From Panicum virgatum (Eukaryota > Streptophyta > Magnoliopsida > Poales > Poaceae), in contig NC_053138.1 of NCBI RefSeq assembly GCF_016808335.1, positions 53,846,951 through 53,910,950 on the forward strand: a stretch of DNA of 64,000 nt, written 5' to 3'. Position 1 is the first letter of the stretch. Each line of letters begins with the position of its first letter. The notes beneath the pieces are model-generated. The model saw only the letters and a program-made list of their open reading frames with translations, was not told the origin of the DNA and searched no databases. This document shows positions 11,046 through 22,000 of the stretch, in pieces. Position numbers and translations under genes: made by a program.

Positions 11046-12130
11046 GGTTTGATCCACGGCATCCAAATCTTGTAGCGAAAAAGCTGCAGAAAGGAGGGGG
11101 CAAACATGCTACGATATTATTCCTTGCTCGGTTATTCGATCGCCTCCCTTTTACTATTTCCATTCCACGGTTGATGCAGGCGTGTGTGTAGCTTTGTGCG
11201 GACCGGGGCTCAGCTCCAAGTCCTGTCAGGAAAGCAAGCATCGGTGCCCATCTTTCCTTCCACCTTCTTCACTCGCTGGTTTTTAGGGCCAGTGATTTTT
11301 TTATCCTATGTCCCAGATGGACAAACCTCTCTCTCTCTCTTTTTTGTCAAAGTGCCTGGTCGGAAATCATGTGAGCGAAGCAGTTCCGGGTTCGGTGAGC
11401 CCACGCGACGGAGACGTCCTGTGCGGAGCTCGGAGGACGGCGTAGCGCGACCGTGACTGGAATGTTCGCGAAGCCGCCAGATGAAGGTGAGGGAGCTTGT
11501 TGGCGAGGTCCACGTCAGCCGCTTGAGGGCCCGAGCCGGGGCCCACTTGCCGGCGCGCCCCGCCTCGGGGCCCGCGGGCGGAACCCGCGCGGCGCTTCGG
11601 GAGCCCGATTTGATCCCCGCCGCCTCGGGTCCGCAGGCCGCAGCAGGCACGAGCCGGAGCGGAGAAAAAATATTTCACATCCCCGGCGACCTACCCGCTC
11701 CGGACGGACGCCACCGACGCGCGGGCCCGATTGGGTCGGACCCCACCTGGCGGGGAACTGGGACGACGTCGCGGGGCGTGGACGGAGGTGGGGTCCCCGG
11801 CTTCGCCTGGCGCCACTGGCCGCCGGGTTGCGCGGGCGCGGCGACCGAGACCGCCTGGGGGGACGAGGAGGAGTCGGAGGAGCAGCGCCTAGGCCAAGCC
11901 AGCCAACCCGGCGCACGCGCGCGGCGAATGGGGCGGTGGCCAGGTGGGGTTCGCTCGGTTCGGCTGGTCCCACGCGGGCCGGGCCCAACCCACCCGGCAG
12001 CTCCGGCTTCCGGTTCTGCCCCTGCGGTGCGGGGGGGTTCCGCGTCGCGCGCTTCCGCGGTGGTGAAAGAACGAAAACAAAAACAGCCGAGATTGACCTG
12101 CGTCTTGGATTGATCGCAGGGGATTAGAGG
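11046..12130. other. Intergenic DNA with a CpG-rich block (about 11370-12080)
   Basis: From about 11370 the sequence is very GC- and CpG-rich, giving long overlapping frames on both strands (for example 11453-12127 + and 11675-12154 -). These frames are Arg/Pro/Gly/Ala-rich and share no family motif, so they are most likely composition artefacts. The block could be the promoter or first exon of an unrecognised gene. I see no convincing start, splice site or domain. Confidence 0.4.
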
Positions 12131-14176
12131 ATTTCTAGATTTCGTACAGTGCATGTGTCCCTTGCTCCCTTTAATTTGGTTTTAAATTTGTGCTATGTTA
12201 ACACCATATTTTCTAGGAGTGTCGCATAAATAAATGTACTGCAAGCATATTTTATGGCATATATGAGACTAATTTGATATTTTCCACATTTATGTATTTT
12301 TTATAAATCTAATTAAAACTAGAAAAGTCTGACTTTGGATATGTTAAAGAAAAAAGTTTTATTATAATAATTGTAAAATACTAATGGGTATTTTTATGTA
12401 CTTTAATCCCGTTCAACTGCATGGGTTGGAATGGCTGGCTGACCTGGAATAGCTGGCTAGGCTGGAATGAGGAGGGGAGGGGGGGGGGGGTTGGAACCAG
12501 CGCAGATAGAACCAGTCATCCGAACACGGCATTTTGCCTTGAAGTTTTTTCTGGTCGTTGATCAATGAAAGATATTTTTAAAAATTAAATTAAATTAGTA
12601 TTCGGTTCTATTTTTTGGTAGCTAGTCTCATATTTTTGTACTACCAGGTGCTTTAGTCTATGTACTTCCTACTTTGATCACCATACGGTTCTGACAGATG
12701 AACAACTCTTATTTTTTCAATTATTGTAAAAATTCTCTAAAGAAAAACTTACAACTTTGAACGGTACAATTGTATGAAAGTGAGACAAACAGGAGATAAA
12801 TTAGTATGATCTATGCTTGTACCTTATGGAACTATGGAATCATGATTAATATAAAAGAATGTCCAATCTACTCTAGTTGACACAATGTTACTTTAACCGT
12901 ACCGCTCGTGACAAGCACCTATATATTTGTCTAAACTGGGCAATGCAATAGCCCGTCGGCTTGCTTAGAGACTTTGCACTATTGATACTTTTATGTCACT
13001 TTATTTAAAGCGTAACTACTAAGGAAGAGATGAGATGTGGTTCATTGGTTCTCTGACATTGTCAAATTAACGTGGCGACACTTTTTACGTTCTTGTTGGT
13101 TCTTATTCTTTGTCAATATTGATTGATGCAAGTTGCTTTCGAGAAGCAACCATAGATCGTCTTGCGTGGAAATTTTACACCATCGACAAATCCTGCGCCA
13201 CCTCATAAGAAATTACTGGACTATTCAATAATAGCAAATTAGGTAAAGTCAAAACTCACTTTCACATCGTACATAGGACTATATAGTAAACTGATTCAGT
13301 GTATTAGCCTATTAGGTCTTATTGCACAAATAGACAAAAATAGTGCTCAGATTTTTTTGGATGACCCAACAAGAAAGTGGCTAAAATATTAAAAATACAC
13401 AACAAAATGTATTTGGAAGTTTATTTTCCTACACATCATATATTCTAGCTAGAAGTGAACAGAGGGTAGAAGTGAGAAAGCGAGGCGCATAGCCGGATTG
13501 CATAGAGAAATAGAAGATGAAAGCTATGTATTATGGAAAAAATAATAAAATTTCCCTAAAAAATAATAAATGCTTTGAAGAATAGTATTCTTTTTCATAA
13601 TGAAACAATACTAAGTCGTGCCATTAACTTCGAATAAAATTGATATTTTACAAAATGCTCATTCAACTTTGTTTTCTAGTAAAAGACTATCTATACATTG
13701 TCTAAAATGCTATTCATGACCTTCATTCAAAGCAAAATTAAAAGTGAACACCTAAAAGCTTTGCATGAAAAAGATTTCAACTCACATGTGAGGAAGGCAA
13801 GAGAAGAAAACAAGAGAATCTTTTGATTTTTAGGTTACTTATTCTTTGGTTACACTTTTATTCCACCAACTGGGATTAAATTTTTTTTCTCTACCTCATT
13901 TTTCTTAATCACCTATCCAAAAAGATGTTTTGGCCTTCTCCCCGCCTACAGGTAAAAAACCACACATTCTCTGAGGTCCACAAGCAAAATTTACCATGGA
14001 CCAAGGAGCAAAGAGGTGAAAACCCAATTTTGCCCTTAGACCAATAGGCCAAAATCCAAACCCCAGCACAAACCTAGTTTTGTCAAAAACCCAAAAGCAC
14101 AGACTCCCTTTCCCCTCCCTCCGCTTCGCTCTCCGCCATTTTGTCGAACACCTTCTCCGATCGCGCGCCGCCGGCC
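12131..14176 (+). promoter_or_regulatory. AT-rich upstream region and 5' leader of the zinc-finger gene
   Basis: About 1.9 kb of AT-rich DNA with no supported ORF. It includes a G-rich run at about 12470-12490 beside a TGGAATGGCTGGCTG repeat. Composition shifts to C/T-rich (CTCCCTTTCCCCTCCCTCC) at about 14104, typical of a plant 5' UTR. I assign the core promoter to the few hundred bases before 14100 but cannot place a TATA box confidently. Confidence 0.4.
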
Positions 14177-15913
14177 ATGGCGGACGCCTCCGAGGCGGCG
14201 GCCGCCGTTTCAGCGCGGCTCCTGGAGCTCGCGGCCGAAGACGATGCGGCGGCGCTCGGGGACCTCCTCGCCGCGCACCCGTCCCTCGCCGACGAGCCCG
14301 CGCCGTGGTACTCGCCGGCGCGCGGGGCGGAGCCCATGACCCCGCTCATGGTCGCCGCGGCGTACGGGTCCGTGTCCTGCCTCGAGGTCCTCCTCTCGCC
14401 GCCCCACCTCGTCGACCCCAACCGCGCCTCCCCGGCGTCCCTCTCCACCGCTCTCCACCTCGCCGCCGCCGGCGGGTCCTCCTCCGCGCCCGCCGCTGTC
14501 TCCCGCCTCCTCGCCGCCGGCGCGGACCCCACCCTCCTCGACCACCTCCAACGGCGGCCATCCGACCTCGTCGCCCTCCCACCCAACTCGCTCCCGCTCA
14601 AGAACCACCTCCTCTCCCTCCTCGGCGCCCGCAAGGAGTGGCCGCCGGACCCCTCCCTCCCCGACATCAAGAACGGCGCCTACGCCTCCGACGACTTCCG
14701 CATGTACTCCTTCAAGGTGCGCGCGTGCTCGCGCGCCTACTCCCACGACTGGACGGAGTGCCCCTTCGTCCATCCCGGCGAGAACGCGCGGCGGCGGGAT
14801 CCGCGCAAGTACCACTACAGCTGCGTGCCCTGCCCGGAGTTCAAGAAGGGCGCCGGCTGCCGGAGAGGAGACATGTGCGAGTACGCGCACGGGGTGTTCG
14901 AGAGCTGGCTCCACCCGGCGCAATACCGGACGCGGCTGTGCAAGGACGGTGTCGGCTGTGCGCGCCGTGTCTGCTTCTTCGCGCACACGCCGGAGGAGCT
15001 CCGGCCGCTGTACGTGTCGTCGGCGGGGTCGCGCAGCGCGATGGAGATGGCGGCGGCGATGGGGATGGGGCTGCCGTCGCCCGGGGCGTCATTCACGCCA
15101 CCGCTGTCGCCGTCCGGTGGTGGCACCGGCGTGGCGGGCGCGTGGCCGCAGCCAAACGTGCCCGCGCTGTGCCTGCCCGGGAGCGCGGGGAACCTTCACC
15201 TGAGCCGGCTGCGCACATCGCTGAGCGCACGCAGCATGGCGGTGGACGAGCTGCTCGCCTCGGCGGACTACGACGGCCTCGTCGGGTCACCTGCCTCAGT
15301 GCGCTCGGCGAGGGGAAAGACGCTCGTGCCTTCAAATCTTGATGATCTGTTCTCTTCGGAGATGGCGGGCGACGCAGCGTCTCCCTCCCCACGGTATGCC
15401 GACCAGGGCGGTGCTGCTTTCTCGCCGACGCGCAAGGCCGCCATGCTGAACCAGTTCCAGCAGCAGCAGAGCTTGCTGTCTCCCCGGGCCACGGCGGCTA
15501 CGATTGTACCAGAGCCAGTGTCTCCGATGAGCCCTCGGCTTCTTGCTGCCCTTGCGCAGCGGGAGAAGATGCAGCAGCAGACCCTGAGAAGCATGAGCTC
15601 AAGGGACCTTGGTTCGGACGCCTCCGTGCTCGTTGGCTCACCGGTTACCTCGAGCTGGTCCAAGTGGGGAATTCCCTCCGGCACCCCTAATTGGGGCGCC
15701 GATGACGAGGAGCTTGGCCGCCTCAAGCGCTCCTCATCGTTTGAGCTCAGAAGCGGAGCCAACGGCGATGAACCAGACCTCTCATGGGTCAATACCTTGG
15801 TGAAGGAACCAACACCGGAGAAGCCATCCATCAATGGGACAACCGCAATAGAATCCATAGGCACTTTGAGTCAGGCAACAAGTCATGAGGGTATCATCGG
15901 AGGTGACGACTGA
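14177..15913 (+). CDS. Ankyrin + tandem CCCH zinc-finger protein (plant RR-TZF type)
   Basis: A single-exon frame of 578 codons from the ATG at 14177 (GGCCATGGCGG context); the open frame upstream has only a TTG. Two ankyrin repeats lie at about residues 53-76 and 90-122. An Arg-rich region (about 174-220) leads into two zinc fingers: C219-X8-C-X5-C-X3-H238, then after 16 residues C255-X5-C-X4-C-X3-H270. This is the plant-specific RR-TZF plan (Arabidopsis TZF7-11 group; rice C3H homologues). Such proteins bind AU-rich RNA, can sit in cytoplasmic granules and regulate stress and hormone responses. The C-terminal half is Ser/Pro-rich with a conserved-looking [10 protein letters not shown] segment near residue 540. 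The frame stops at 15913, but the expected family tail continues in another frame to 15983, so the reading frame here appears shifted by one base near 15890. Confidence 0.93.
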   Translation: MADASEAAAAVSARLLELAAEDDAAALGDLLAAHPSLADEPAPWYSPARGAEPMTPLMVAAAYGSVSCLEVLLSPPHLVDPNRASPASLSTALHLAAAGGSSSAPAAVSRLLAAGADPTLLDHLQRRPSDLVALPPNSLPLKNHLLSLLGARKEWPPDPSLPDIKNGAYASDDFRMYSFKVRACSRAYSHDWTECPFVHPGENARRRDPRKYHYSCVPCPEFKKGAGCRRGDMCEYAHGVFESWLHPAQYRTRLCKDGVGCARRVCFFAHTPEELRPLYVSSAGSRSAMEMAAAMGMGLPSPGASFTPPLSPSGGGTGVAGAWPQPNVPALCLPGSAGNLHLSRLRTSLSARSMAVDELLASADYDGLVGSPASVRSARGKTLVPSNLDDLFSSEMAGDAASPSPRYADQGGAAFSPTRKAAMLNQFQQQQSLLSPRATAATIVPEPVSPMSPRLLAALAQREKMQQQTLRSMSSRDLGSDASVLVGSPVTSSWSKWGIPSGTPNWGADDEELGRLKRSSSFELRSGANGDEPDLSWVNTLVKEPTPEKPSINGTTAIESIGTLSQATSHEGIIGGDD

Positions 15914-15983
15914 CGAGGACAACACAGCTGGGGTCATCGGCGGCTGGCTTGAGCAGCTTCAGCTGGATGAGATGGTAGTCTAG
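15914..15983 (+). pseudogene. Out-of-frame C-terminal tail of the zinc-finger gene
   Basis: In the frame starting at 15915 the DNA reads EDNTAGVIGGWLEQLQLDEM and two more codons before TAG at 15981-15983. A Trp-Leu-Glu-Gln tail ending the protein is familiar from this family. It would be reached from the main frame if one base were removed around 15885-15900. Either the allele lost its last 20-25 residues or the assembly has an extra base. Confidence 0.65.
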
Positions 15984-16664
15984 AACAAACACATACAGAT
16001 CAAACATGAAAGGTGCCATATTTTTTGCTGTGATTCACCAGTTGCTGCTACTTACTGAAATCAACTAGCCTCATACCTTGCTAGTGATTGCTGGTGATAC
16101 ATTCTTTTGGAGCTGGTTAGCTGGTTAGTGTAGGTGTTGAGATTTCCACCAACATTTAGTATTCTTCTGCACAAGTGAAAGAAATTGAGGAATTGGAGCC
16201 TAGTCAATTTGTATCGAATTGCTGGCTTGTCTAGGCAAAATTTATCTCCTTGTATTTCTTCCTGGTCTCTCCTTGTACCTTCCTTCCATCCCTCTTTTGC
16301 TGATCATTCCAAGGGTTACTTATTCTCTTTCAGGATTGTGAATTATTATGTAGGGTACAGCTAGCATCTACTAGCTCCAATCCTTTGATTCTTGTGAAGG
16401 AGTACGAGGGGAGAGGACCATGGTTGCATCAATGCCTGTAAGGCCTGTGAGGGCTCATGATTGGTGTAAAACACCCTACTGATGTTGTACTATTAAGAAT
16501 CCATGACTGTTGTAAAATGCCCTACAGTATTGTACAGTTGTACTCGGGAGCAATGCTTGTGTGAAATGCTTTCATTGTTGTTGTGCCACAAGATTAAGCA
16601 ATGCAACATCACTTCACTTCAGACCTCATTCATTACATGCTATCAATTATCACCTTTTACAGCA
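15984..16664 (+). other. 3' UTR and downstream flank of the zinc-finger gene
   Basis: AT-rich and without ORFs of interest. It contains near-repeats such as CATGATTGGTGTAAAACACC (16457) and CATGACTGTTGTAAAATGCC (16502). Polyadenylation probably falls within the first few hundred bases; I cannot fix the site. Confidence 0.4.
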
Positions 16665-17001
16665 AGTTCGTGTTTAGTTGTCTTCCGTAAAGTTTTTGAA
16701 AAGGCATCTTTCTACATTTGAAATACTAAACATAGATTAATTACAAAATTGATTACAAAACTCGTCTGTAAATTGCGAGACGAATCTAATGAATCTAATT
16801 AATCCGTCATTAGAGATTGTTTACTGTAGCATTAATGTAGCAATTTAGCGTCTAATTACAGTCTAATTAGATTCATTAGATTCGTCTCGTGATTTACAGG
16901 TAAATTGTGCAATACGTTTTTTTATTTCGTCTAGATTTAAGTCTCCATGCAGGTGTCGGGAAAAAATTTGGAATTTTGAATTTGGGAACTAAACACGGCC
17001 C
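16665..17001. mobile_element. MITE with terminal and internal inverted repeats
   Basis: The left end (GTTCGTGTTTAGTT) is complementary to the right end (AACTAAACACGGCCC). Inside, AGACGAATCTAATGAATC (about 16781) pairs with GATTCATTAGATTCGTCT (about 16872), so most of the element folds on itself. It has no ORF. Such foldback elements are common near grass genes. I did not find a clear TSD, so the superfamily is open. Confidence 0.65.
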
Positions 17002-17006
17002 AAGTA

Positions 17007-17218
17007 TGTCATGGGCAGCCAGCAGGCTGCCACCGAGATGGCAGGCAGAGCCAGCCCAAGGGCCACGCGGAACAGTACCGTGTGAACAGTACCCGCCAAA
17101 TTAGATTAGATGGATTTGGTTTGTTAGGAAAGGAATAAGATAGATTGATTAGGTTAGAATATTACTTAGGGGTTAAGTAAGCCTTGCTTACTGGTCAAGT
17201 AACCCTCTCTATATAATG
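17007..17218 (+). repeat. Partial LTR, direct tandem copy of 17219-17430
   Basis: It matches the next 212 bases with a few substitutions (for example GTGTGAAC against GCGTGAAC, and TTACTGGTC against TTACAGGTC). It stops at ATAATG, where the second copy continues. Confidence 0.85.
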
Positions 17219-17526
17219 TGTCATGGGCAGCCAGCAGGCTGCCACCGAGATGGCAGGCAGAGCCAGCCCAAGGGCCACGCGGAACAGTACCGCGTGAACA
17301 GTACCCGCCAAATTAGATTAGATGGATTTGGTTTGTTAGGAAAGGAATAAGATAGATTGATTAGGTTAGGATATTACTTAGGGGTTAAGTAAGCCTTGCT
17401 TACAGGTCAAGTAACCCTCTCTATATAATGAGAGGAGATGTATCAATCTAATAAAGCAATGAACAATGAAGAAACAATTCTAGTCCCTCTCAATCTCTCA
17501 AGCTCTTGGCAAAGCATAAGGCCTAG
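17219..17526 (+). repeat. Left arm of 308-bp inverted repeat (LTR sense copy)
   Basis: It pairs base by base with 17563-17870 (coordinate sum 35089). I noticed only an isolated G/A mismatch, in the AATAAAGCAATG segment. It contains a TATA-like CTATATAATG at about 17421. Confidence 0.9.
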
Positions 17527-17562
17527 TTACCCCAAAATATCCATCGCCCTTACATCTGGTAT

Positions 17563-17870
17563 CTAGGCCTTATGCTTTGCCAAGAGCTTGAGAGATTGAG
17601 AGGGACTAGAATTGTTTCTTCATTGTTCATTGTTTTATTAGATTGATACATCTCCTCTCATTATATAGAGAGGGTTACTTGACCTGTAAGCAAGGCTTAC
17701 TTAACCCCTAAGTAATATCCTAACCTAATCAATCTATCTTATTCCTTTCCTAACAAACCAAATCCATCTAATCTAATTTGGCGGGTACTGTTCACGCGGT
17801 ACTGTTCCGCGTGGCCCTTGGGCTGGCTCTGCCTGCCATCTCGGTGGCAGCCTGCTGGCTGCCCATGACA
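17563..17870 (-). repeat. Right arm of 308-bp inverted repeat (LTR antisense copy)
   Basis: Reverse complement of 17219-17526. It lacks the last 28 bases of the LTR, which stay in the loop. Confidence 0.9.
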
Positions 17871-17875
17871 AAGTA

Positions 17876-20847
17876 TAGTGATGCTGAGTAAGCGGGCGAC
17901 TCAGATTACACGTTAGAAAAAAATTACAGCTGGTGGAGAGAGAAGAGATGACAGAAGGAGGTGAGCGACTTGTGAGCAGGTTCCCCTTGCCGGTGGGAAC
18001 CGGTCCGGTTTGACCGGTTACCGGTCCCGTCCGATTCCGGTTTGGGCCGGTACCAAACCGGCCCAAATTTTTGAATTCAAATTTGAATTCAATAAAATGA
18101 AAAATTTTCAAAAAAATCCTAAAAATACTTCAAGGTGCGACGGATCTAATGTTGTCAAATTTTTTTAAAAATTCGTTCGTTTAACATACTTTTCGGACAT
18201 TTAAAATTAAAACAAAAAAGAAAAACAAAAAAATAAGACGGCCCATTAAAAAAAATGAGTCGCCGGCGCAAGCAGGCGTATGCGCTCTCCCACGAATCTT
18301 ACTGGTTCACGCTGCCTGCAACACAAAAAACATTTCAGATGTTAGGGCCCGCCACTACACATCTCGGTAGCTGTGGTGAGCTGGAACGCGAGTCGCTCGC
18401 CAGGCCAACGACTCCATTGTCCTTGCTCTTAGGGCGTTCCTAACGGTTGGCGATTTGGCGACGTTTTGATTTTTCTAATCGGTAAACAGTTGCAGCACTC
18501 GCACGCTCGCCGAGAGAGAGCGCTCTCACGCGCACTCTGCCCGAGCGTCTGCCGTCCGTCTCTCTCCTGCCCAAATGGCCAGCACGTTGCGGGTGGCCTT
18601 ACATACGTTTCATGGATTGTGCCCATTTGCTGCTGTGATAGTTTTGCCTGATTGGTGCGGACAGCAACTGTTTTCTGTTGCAGCTGCAGCAATGTCTAGT
18701 GCTGCTGTACTGTGCGTGTTTGACATTTTGTGGATGTTTGCTGGGTCAATGCTAATGCCGAGTGCTAATCTCAGGTCGGCATGGGATTTGATGGGTGCTG
18801 TGATTTTAATCTTTCCGAGGTGGTTTAGCATGATGCGTCGATCTCTGCAAGGGCGATGTTTAATGTGCTCCAGATGAGTGTGACCTGGCCACTGATGGGT
18901 CTTCGTTCTTGTCAGGATAAAACAACTGGGGGGCGGTGGCTCGGTATGGCCGCCTCGTGTCTTGGCTTCTGTTTGGTCCTGGTCACGGGGGACAGGGCTG
19001 ACTCATACAGTGACCTGGATTTTCCGGTTCAGTGTATCTATTCATTCATATTAAAAGCATTATGTGGTTCTGATCTTATAGGAAATAATGCTAGTATGTT
19101 TGTGATATCAATTGAGCTGTATGGGAAAGCATGGCAAATATTTTAATATTACTTTAGTTGTTGGTAAGGTTAGTAGTTTAATTTTCTTTTCGTGAAAGTC
19201 TCCTACTCCCTGTTATTTTCTTCCCAAGGACAAACTTTTTAGATGTTTTATTTACAATGCAGCAAGGAGTACAACATCATTGAATTTCAGTTTTTCTTTA
19301 AAGAATGTTAGACTCAGTTTGGTTTGTATGTACATCAATTTTTTTTTAAAAAATTGTTTTGTAGCTTCCGACTATTTATATGCCGATTGTGCCTTGAAGT
19401 GATGATGTTATTAAACTAAGATCCTTCTACTGATGTAATACTAAACTGATTTGCAGGTTTGCATTGCATCTACTCTTTGATATAGATGGAAAAGATGGTC
19501 GGATTTGTTCAATTATTTGAGTGAGTTCTTTTTAAATGATGTCAAGCATCTTAATCTATTTTAAGAAATGGTTAGGTTCACCATGATTTAAGTTAGAATA
19601 TATGTAGGTTTGATTAGGGCATCTGCCTCCCTCTTGATGACATTCAGGTGCATCTACCTAAGCTAGGTCCAATGATTTCATTTTTTTTTTGTAAAAATTG
19701 TGAGTCCGCAAAAGGGGCACAAAATTGCCTCATAGCCTGGTGTACTTTTGATTTATTATTTTTTTACCACTTTGATTCTCAAAAACCTCTTAGGAATAAA
19801 AGATAGTAAATATGAACAAGTCAGATAGAACATTTGCAAAAGAAAAAAAAACTATGCTTTGGTTCAGAAGAAACGCTTTAGGAGAAGGGATTTGTTGAAC
19901 AAAGTAGCATGAACTGCACAGAGCAATTAGTCAATGAAATGATGCATTGCTTTCAATTTTAAATATGGGTTAGTTGGAAGGTGGAGACTAGAGATTGGAG
20001 ATGGCAAACTAGGTGACACAATGCAGATGTGGATTCCTCTATCTGAGATAACCAACTTTGCTATGTGTTTGTTGGCTGTGGCTCAATCAACCGTTGGGCC
20101 GCCTTGGTAGATTACAAGAGACTCTGCATCAACAAATTTATTTTTGCCACTAAAAGTTGTAATGTGTGCGTAATCGTGATGTAATATTGCGCTTACGGTC
20201 TGGATATTATTTTTTATGCTTATATATTAACATTATAGTTTTGGCTGCTATAAGTTTCAAATCGGTTTATTGAAGCTACTTCAAGGATTATCTTAGCAAA
20301 ACTATTTTGGATAGGTCAATAGGCGCATGTGCAGTTAATTTGTGCTTGAATATAATCTGCTATTTTTTTCTAATGTAATATATACCAAGCTGATTTTCCA
20401 GGATAAACGGGAAGGCATGAGAAGGACGCTGTTAGGCATCATATGTACCAGCGTGGCTTCCTTTTTGACATTTGCTTGTCTTTGCGTGAACTGCTTTTCT
20501 GAACTTCGTCCTTTCGGTTTGGATTAGACCTGATCCTGGTGTTTTTTTTCCCTTCAGCCCGAGCCCCGCCGACCTGACCAACGAGCAGGATTTTTCAGCT
20601 CGAGCCTGATGTAGATAAAATTCCATGACTTTGAATAAATCTAAACAAAGCACCAGTGATACGCTCGAAAATTAAAGCTAAGATTTACTCGATAAACGAA
20701 CACTTACTAGTAAATCAAGTCGCTCGAATATGAGGTGTCTTTGATTAACTCGCAAGAACTCGCAGAAAAAATAGCAAAGTCAGCGATAAGAAAATAGATT
20801 GCAAAGAAATTGTAAAGGTTTGTTTGATTTGGTGTGCACCAACCTTT
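17876..20847. other. Intergenic DNA without a supported gene
   Basis: 18000-18070 holds CCGGTTTGACCGGTTACCGG-type repeats and TTTTTGAATTCAAATTTG, typical of grass repeats. 18430-18620 is GC-richer, beginning GGGCGTTCCTAACGG. The open frames there (18575-18877, 18856-19146) have no domain I recognise. From 19150 to 20850 the sequence is AT-rich with poly-T and poly-A runs and no coding signal. Confidence 0.4.
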
Positions 20848-20852
20848 CTTAG

Positions 20853-21132
20853 TGTGACACCCCGGCCCAGGATTTAATAAGGTTAATAGAATACTCATAT
20901 CAATAATTTGCAACTTCTTTTCCGGAAGCCGGTCTCCAAAGAACTCCGAGATTAAGCGTGCTTGTCCCGGAGCAATTTGGGGATGGGTGACCGACCAGAA
21001 AGTTATTCCCGGATGCGCACGAGTGAGGACAAAGTGTGCAGAAAAGACTTGTGTTGGTCTGTGAGGACAGTCTATGTCCTAAAGAGCTGCCAGATGTAAG
21101 CGGACTCGGCCTCGGGGCGGCGGGACATTACA
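20853..21132 (+). repeat. Cassandra 5' LTR
   Basis: 280 bp, TGTGACACC to CATTACA. The 5S-like segment is at about 20938-21006, with box A-like ATTAAGCGTGCTTG and box C-like GGATGGGTGACC (20981-20992). Confidence 0.93.
20938..21006 (+). ncRNA. 5S rRNA-derived segment in Cassandra LTR (not a functional 5S gene)
   Basis: AGAACTCCGAGATTAAGCGT and GGATGGGTGACC are 5S rRNA internal-promoter text. The segment covers only part of the gene, so it is a pol III promoter remnant inside an LTR, not an rRNA locus. Confidence 0.8.
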
Positions 21133-21135
21133 GAA

Positions 21136-21148
21136 TGGTATCAGAGCC
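21136..21148 (+). other. Cassandra primer binding site
   Basis: TGGTATCAGAGCC, tRNA-iMet type, three bases after the 5' LTR. Confidence 0.9.
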
Positions 21149-21413
21149 GACTCTCGCGGTTTCACGGGCACGTACGGGCGTAAGTGCGCGGGCATGAGCA
21201 CGGGAGCGTGGGGGCGCAGATGCCACCGGCATGTGGACGGGCGCGTTGCGGGTCAGTGCGCGGGCATCTGGGATGCGCCGTTGGCACTGGACGCACGGAC
21301 ATAGCACAGGGACCGTTGGCACTGGATGCACGGACGTGGCACATGGGCCGTTGGCACTGGACGTACGGGACGTGGCCAAGAGAGGACGTTCCTGATTTGG
21401 GATTGGGTGAGTA

Positions 21414-21677
21414 TGTGACACTCTGGCCCAGGACTTAATAGGGTTAATAGGATATTCATACCAACAAGTTGTAATTTTTTTCCGGAAGCCGGTCTCCAAA
21501 GAACTCTGAAGTTAAGCGTGCTTGGCCTGGAGCAACCGACCGGGAAGTTATTCCCGGGTGCGCACGAGTGAGGACAAAGTGTGCAGAAAAAACTTTTGTT
21601 GGTCTGTGAGGGCAGTCTATATCCTAGAGAGCTGTCAGATGTAAGTGGGCTCGGCTTCAGGAAGACGGGACGTTACA
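21414..21677 (+). repeat. Cassandra 3' LTR with deleted 5S box C
   Basis: 264 bp. Bases 20976-20990 of the 5' LTR, including most of GGATGGGTGA, have no counterpart after 21535. Confidence 0.9.
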
Positions 21678-21682
21678 CTTAG

Positions 21683-22000
21683 GTCCCATACAACTACTAT
21701 TTATACTCCTAAACTAAACGACTCATGGCTTATTACGTAAGATACATATCTTGATGCAAAAGAAAAATATTATCTAAATTAAAACAAGCCAAATCAGAAT
21801 AGGACTCCACCAGAATATGAACAAATCTGGCTATTCCGCCGGTTAAGAGAATCCTCATTGGCAACGTCATCATCGGCCGATCTTCATATCGGATCCGCTG
21901 ATACTTTCCAAATCGGCATCCTTTTCCATTCCAACATCCATCTTGACGCGTGTCAAAAAAATGGCATCAACAGAAAGCCCCTGGATAGGCCTGCCAAGCC
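21683..22000. other. Unassigned repeat-like DNA
   Basis: No gene. The text around 21840-21970 resembles LTR sequence of gypsy elements (ending near GGCATCAACA), but no pair or border can be fixed. Confidence 0.3.

Larger units (their letters stand above)
17007..17870. mobile_element. Palindromic LTR-retroelement derivative with intact 5-bp TSD
   Basis: Order: a 212-bp partial LTR (17007-17218); a full LTR of about 336 bp (17219-17554, TGTCATGGG to CCTTACA); a short stretch with TGGTATCTAG like a primer site (from 17557); then an inverted LTR copy (17563-17870). Arms 17219-17526 and 17563-17870 are each 308 bp, in ungapped register and almost identical, around a 36-base loop. Both outer borders are the LTR start (TGTCATGGGC on the left, GCCCATGACA on the right). 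AAGTA flanks the whole unit at 17002-17006 and 17871-17875, so it integrated as one piece. It has no gag or pol. Lineage is probably Copia or TRIM-like, judged only from LTR length. Confidence 0.85.
20853..21677 (+). mobile_element. Cassandra TRIM retrotransposon
   Basis: LTR 20853-21132, primer site 21136-21148, internal region of about 280 bp without coding capacity, LTR 21414-21677. The LTRs run from TGTGACAC to TTACA. The TSD CTTAG is present at 20848-20852 and 21678-21682. Each LTR carries a segment matching 5S rRNA (AACTCCGAGATTAAGCGTGC), the hallmark of Cassandra. Cassandra encodes no protein, so mobility depends on other LTR elements' enzymes. The two LTRs have clearly diverged and the 3' one has a 15-bp deletion. 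Confidence 0.95.

Noticed and set aside
11453..12127. 224-codon frame in the CpG-rich block
   Set aside because: Several overlapping frames of equal length on both strands show a composition effect; no recognisable domain.
14141..14176. Upstream extension of the zinc-finger protein by 12 codons
   Set aside because: It opens with TTG; the first ATG at 14177 has a good context and begins the familiar N-terminus.
14080..15342. 420-codon frame overlapping the zinc-finger gene
   Set aside because: Arg/Pro/Ala-rich shadow of the real frame in GC-rich coding DNA, opened only by a TTG.
20938..21006. Functional 5S rRNA gene
   Set aside because: Only part of the 5S sequence is present and it lies inside a Cassandra LTR.
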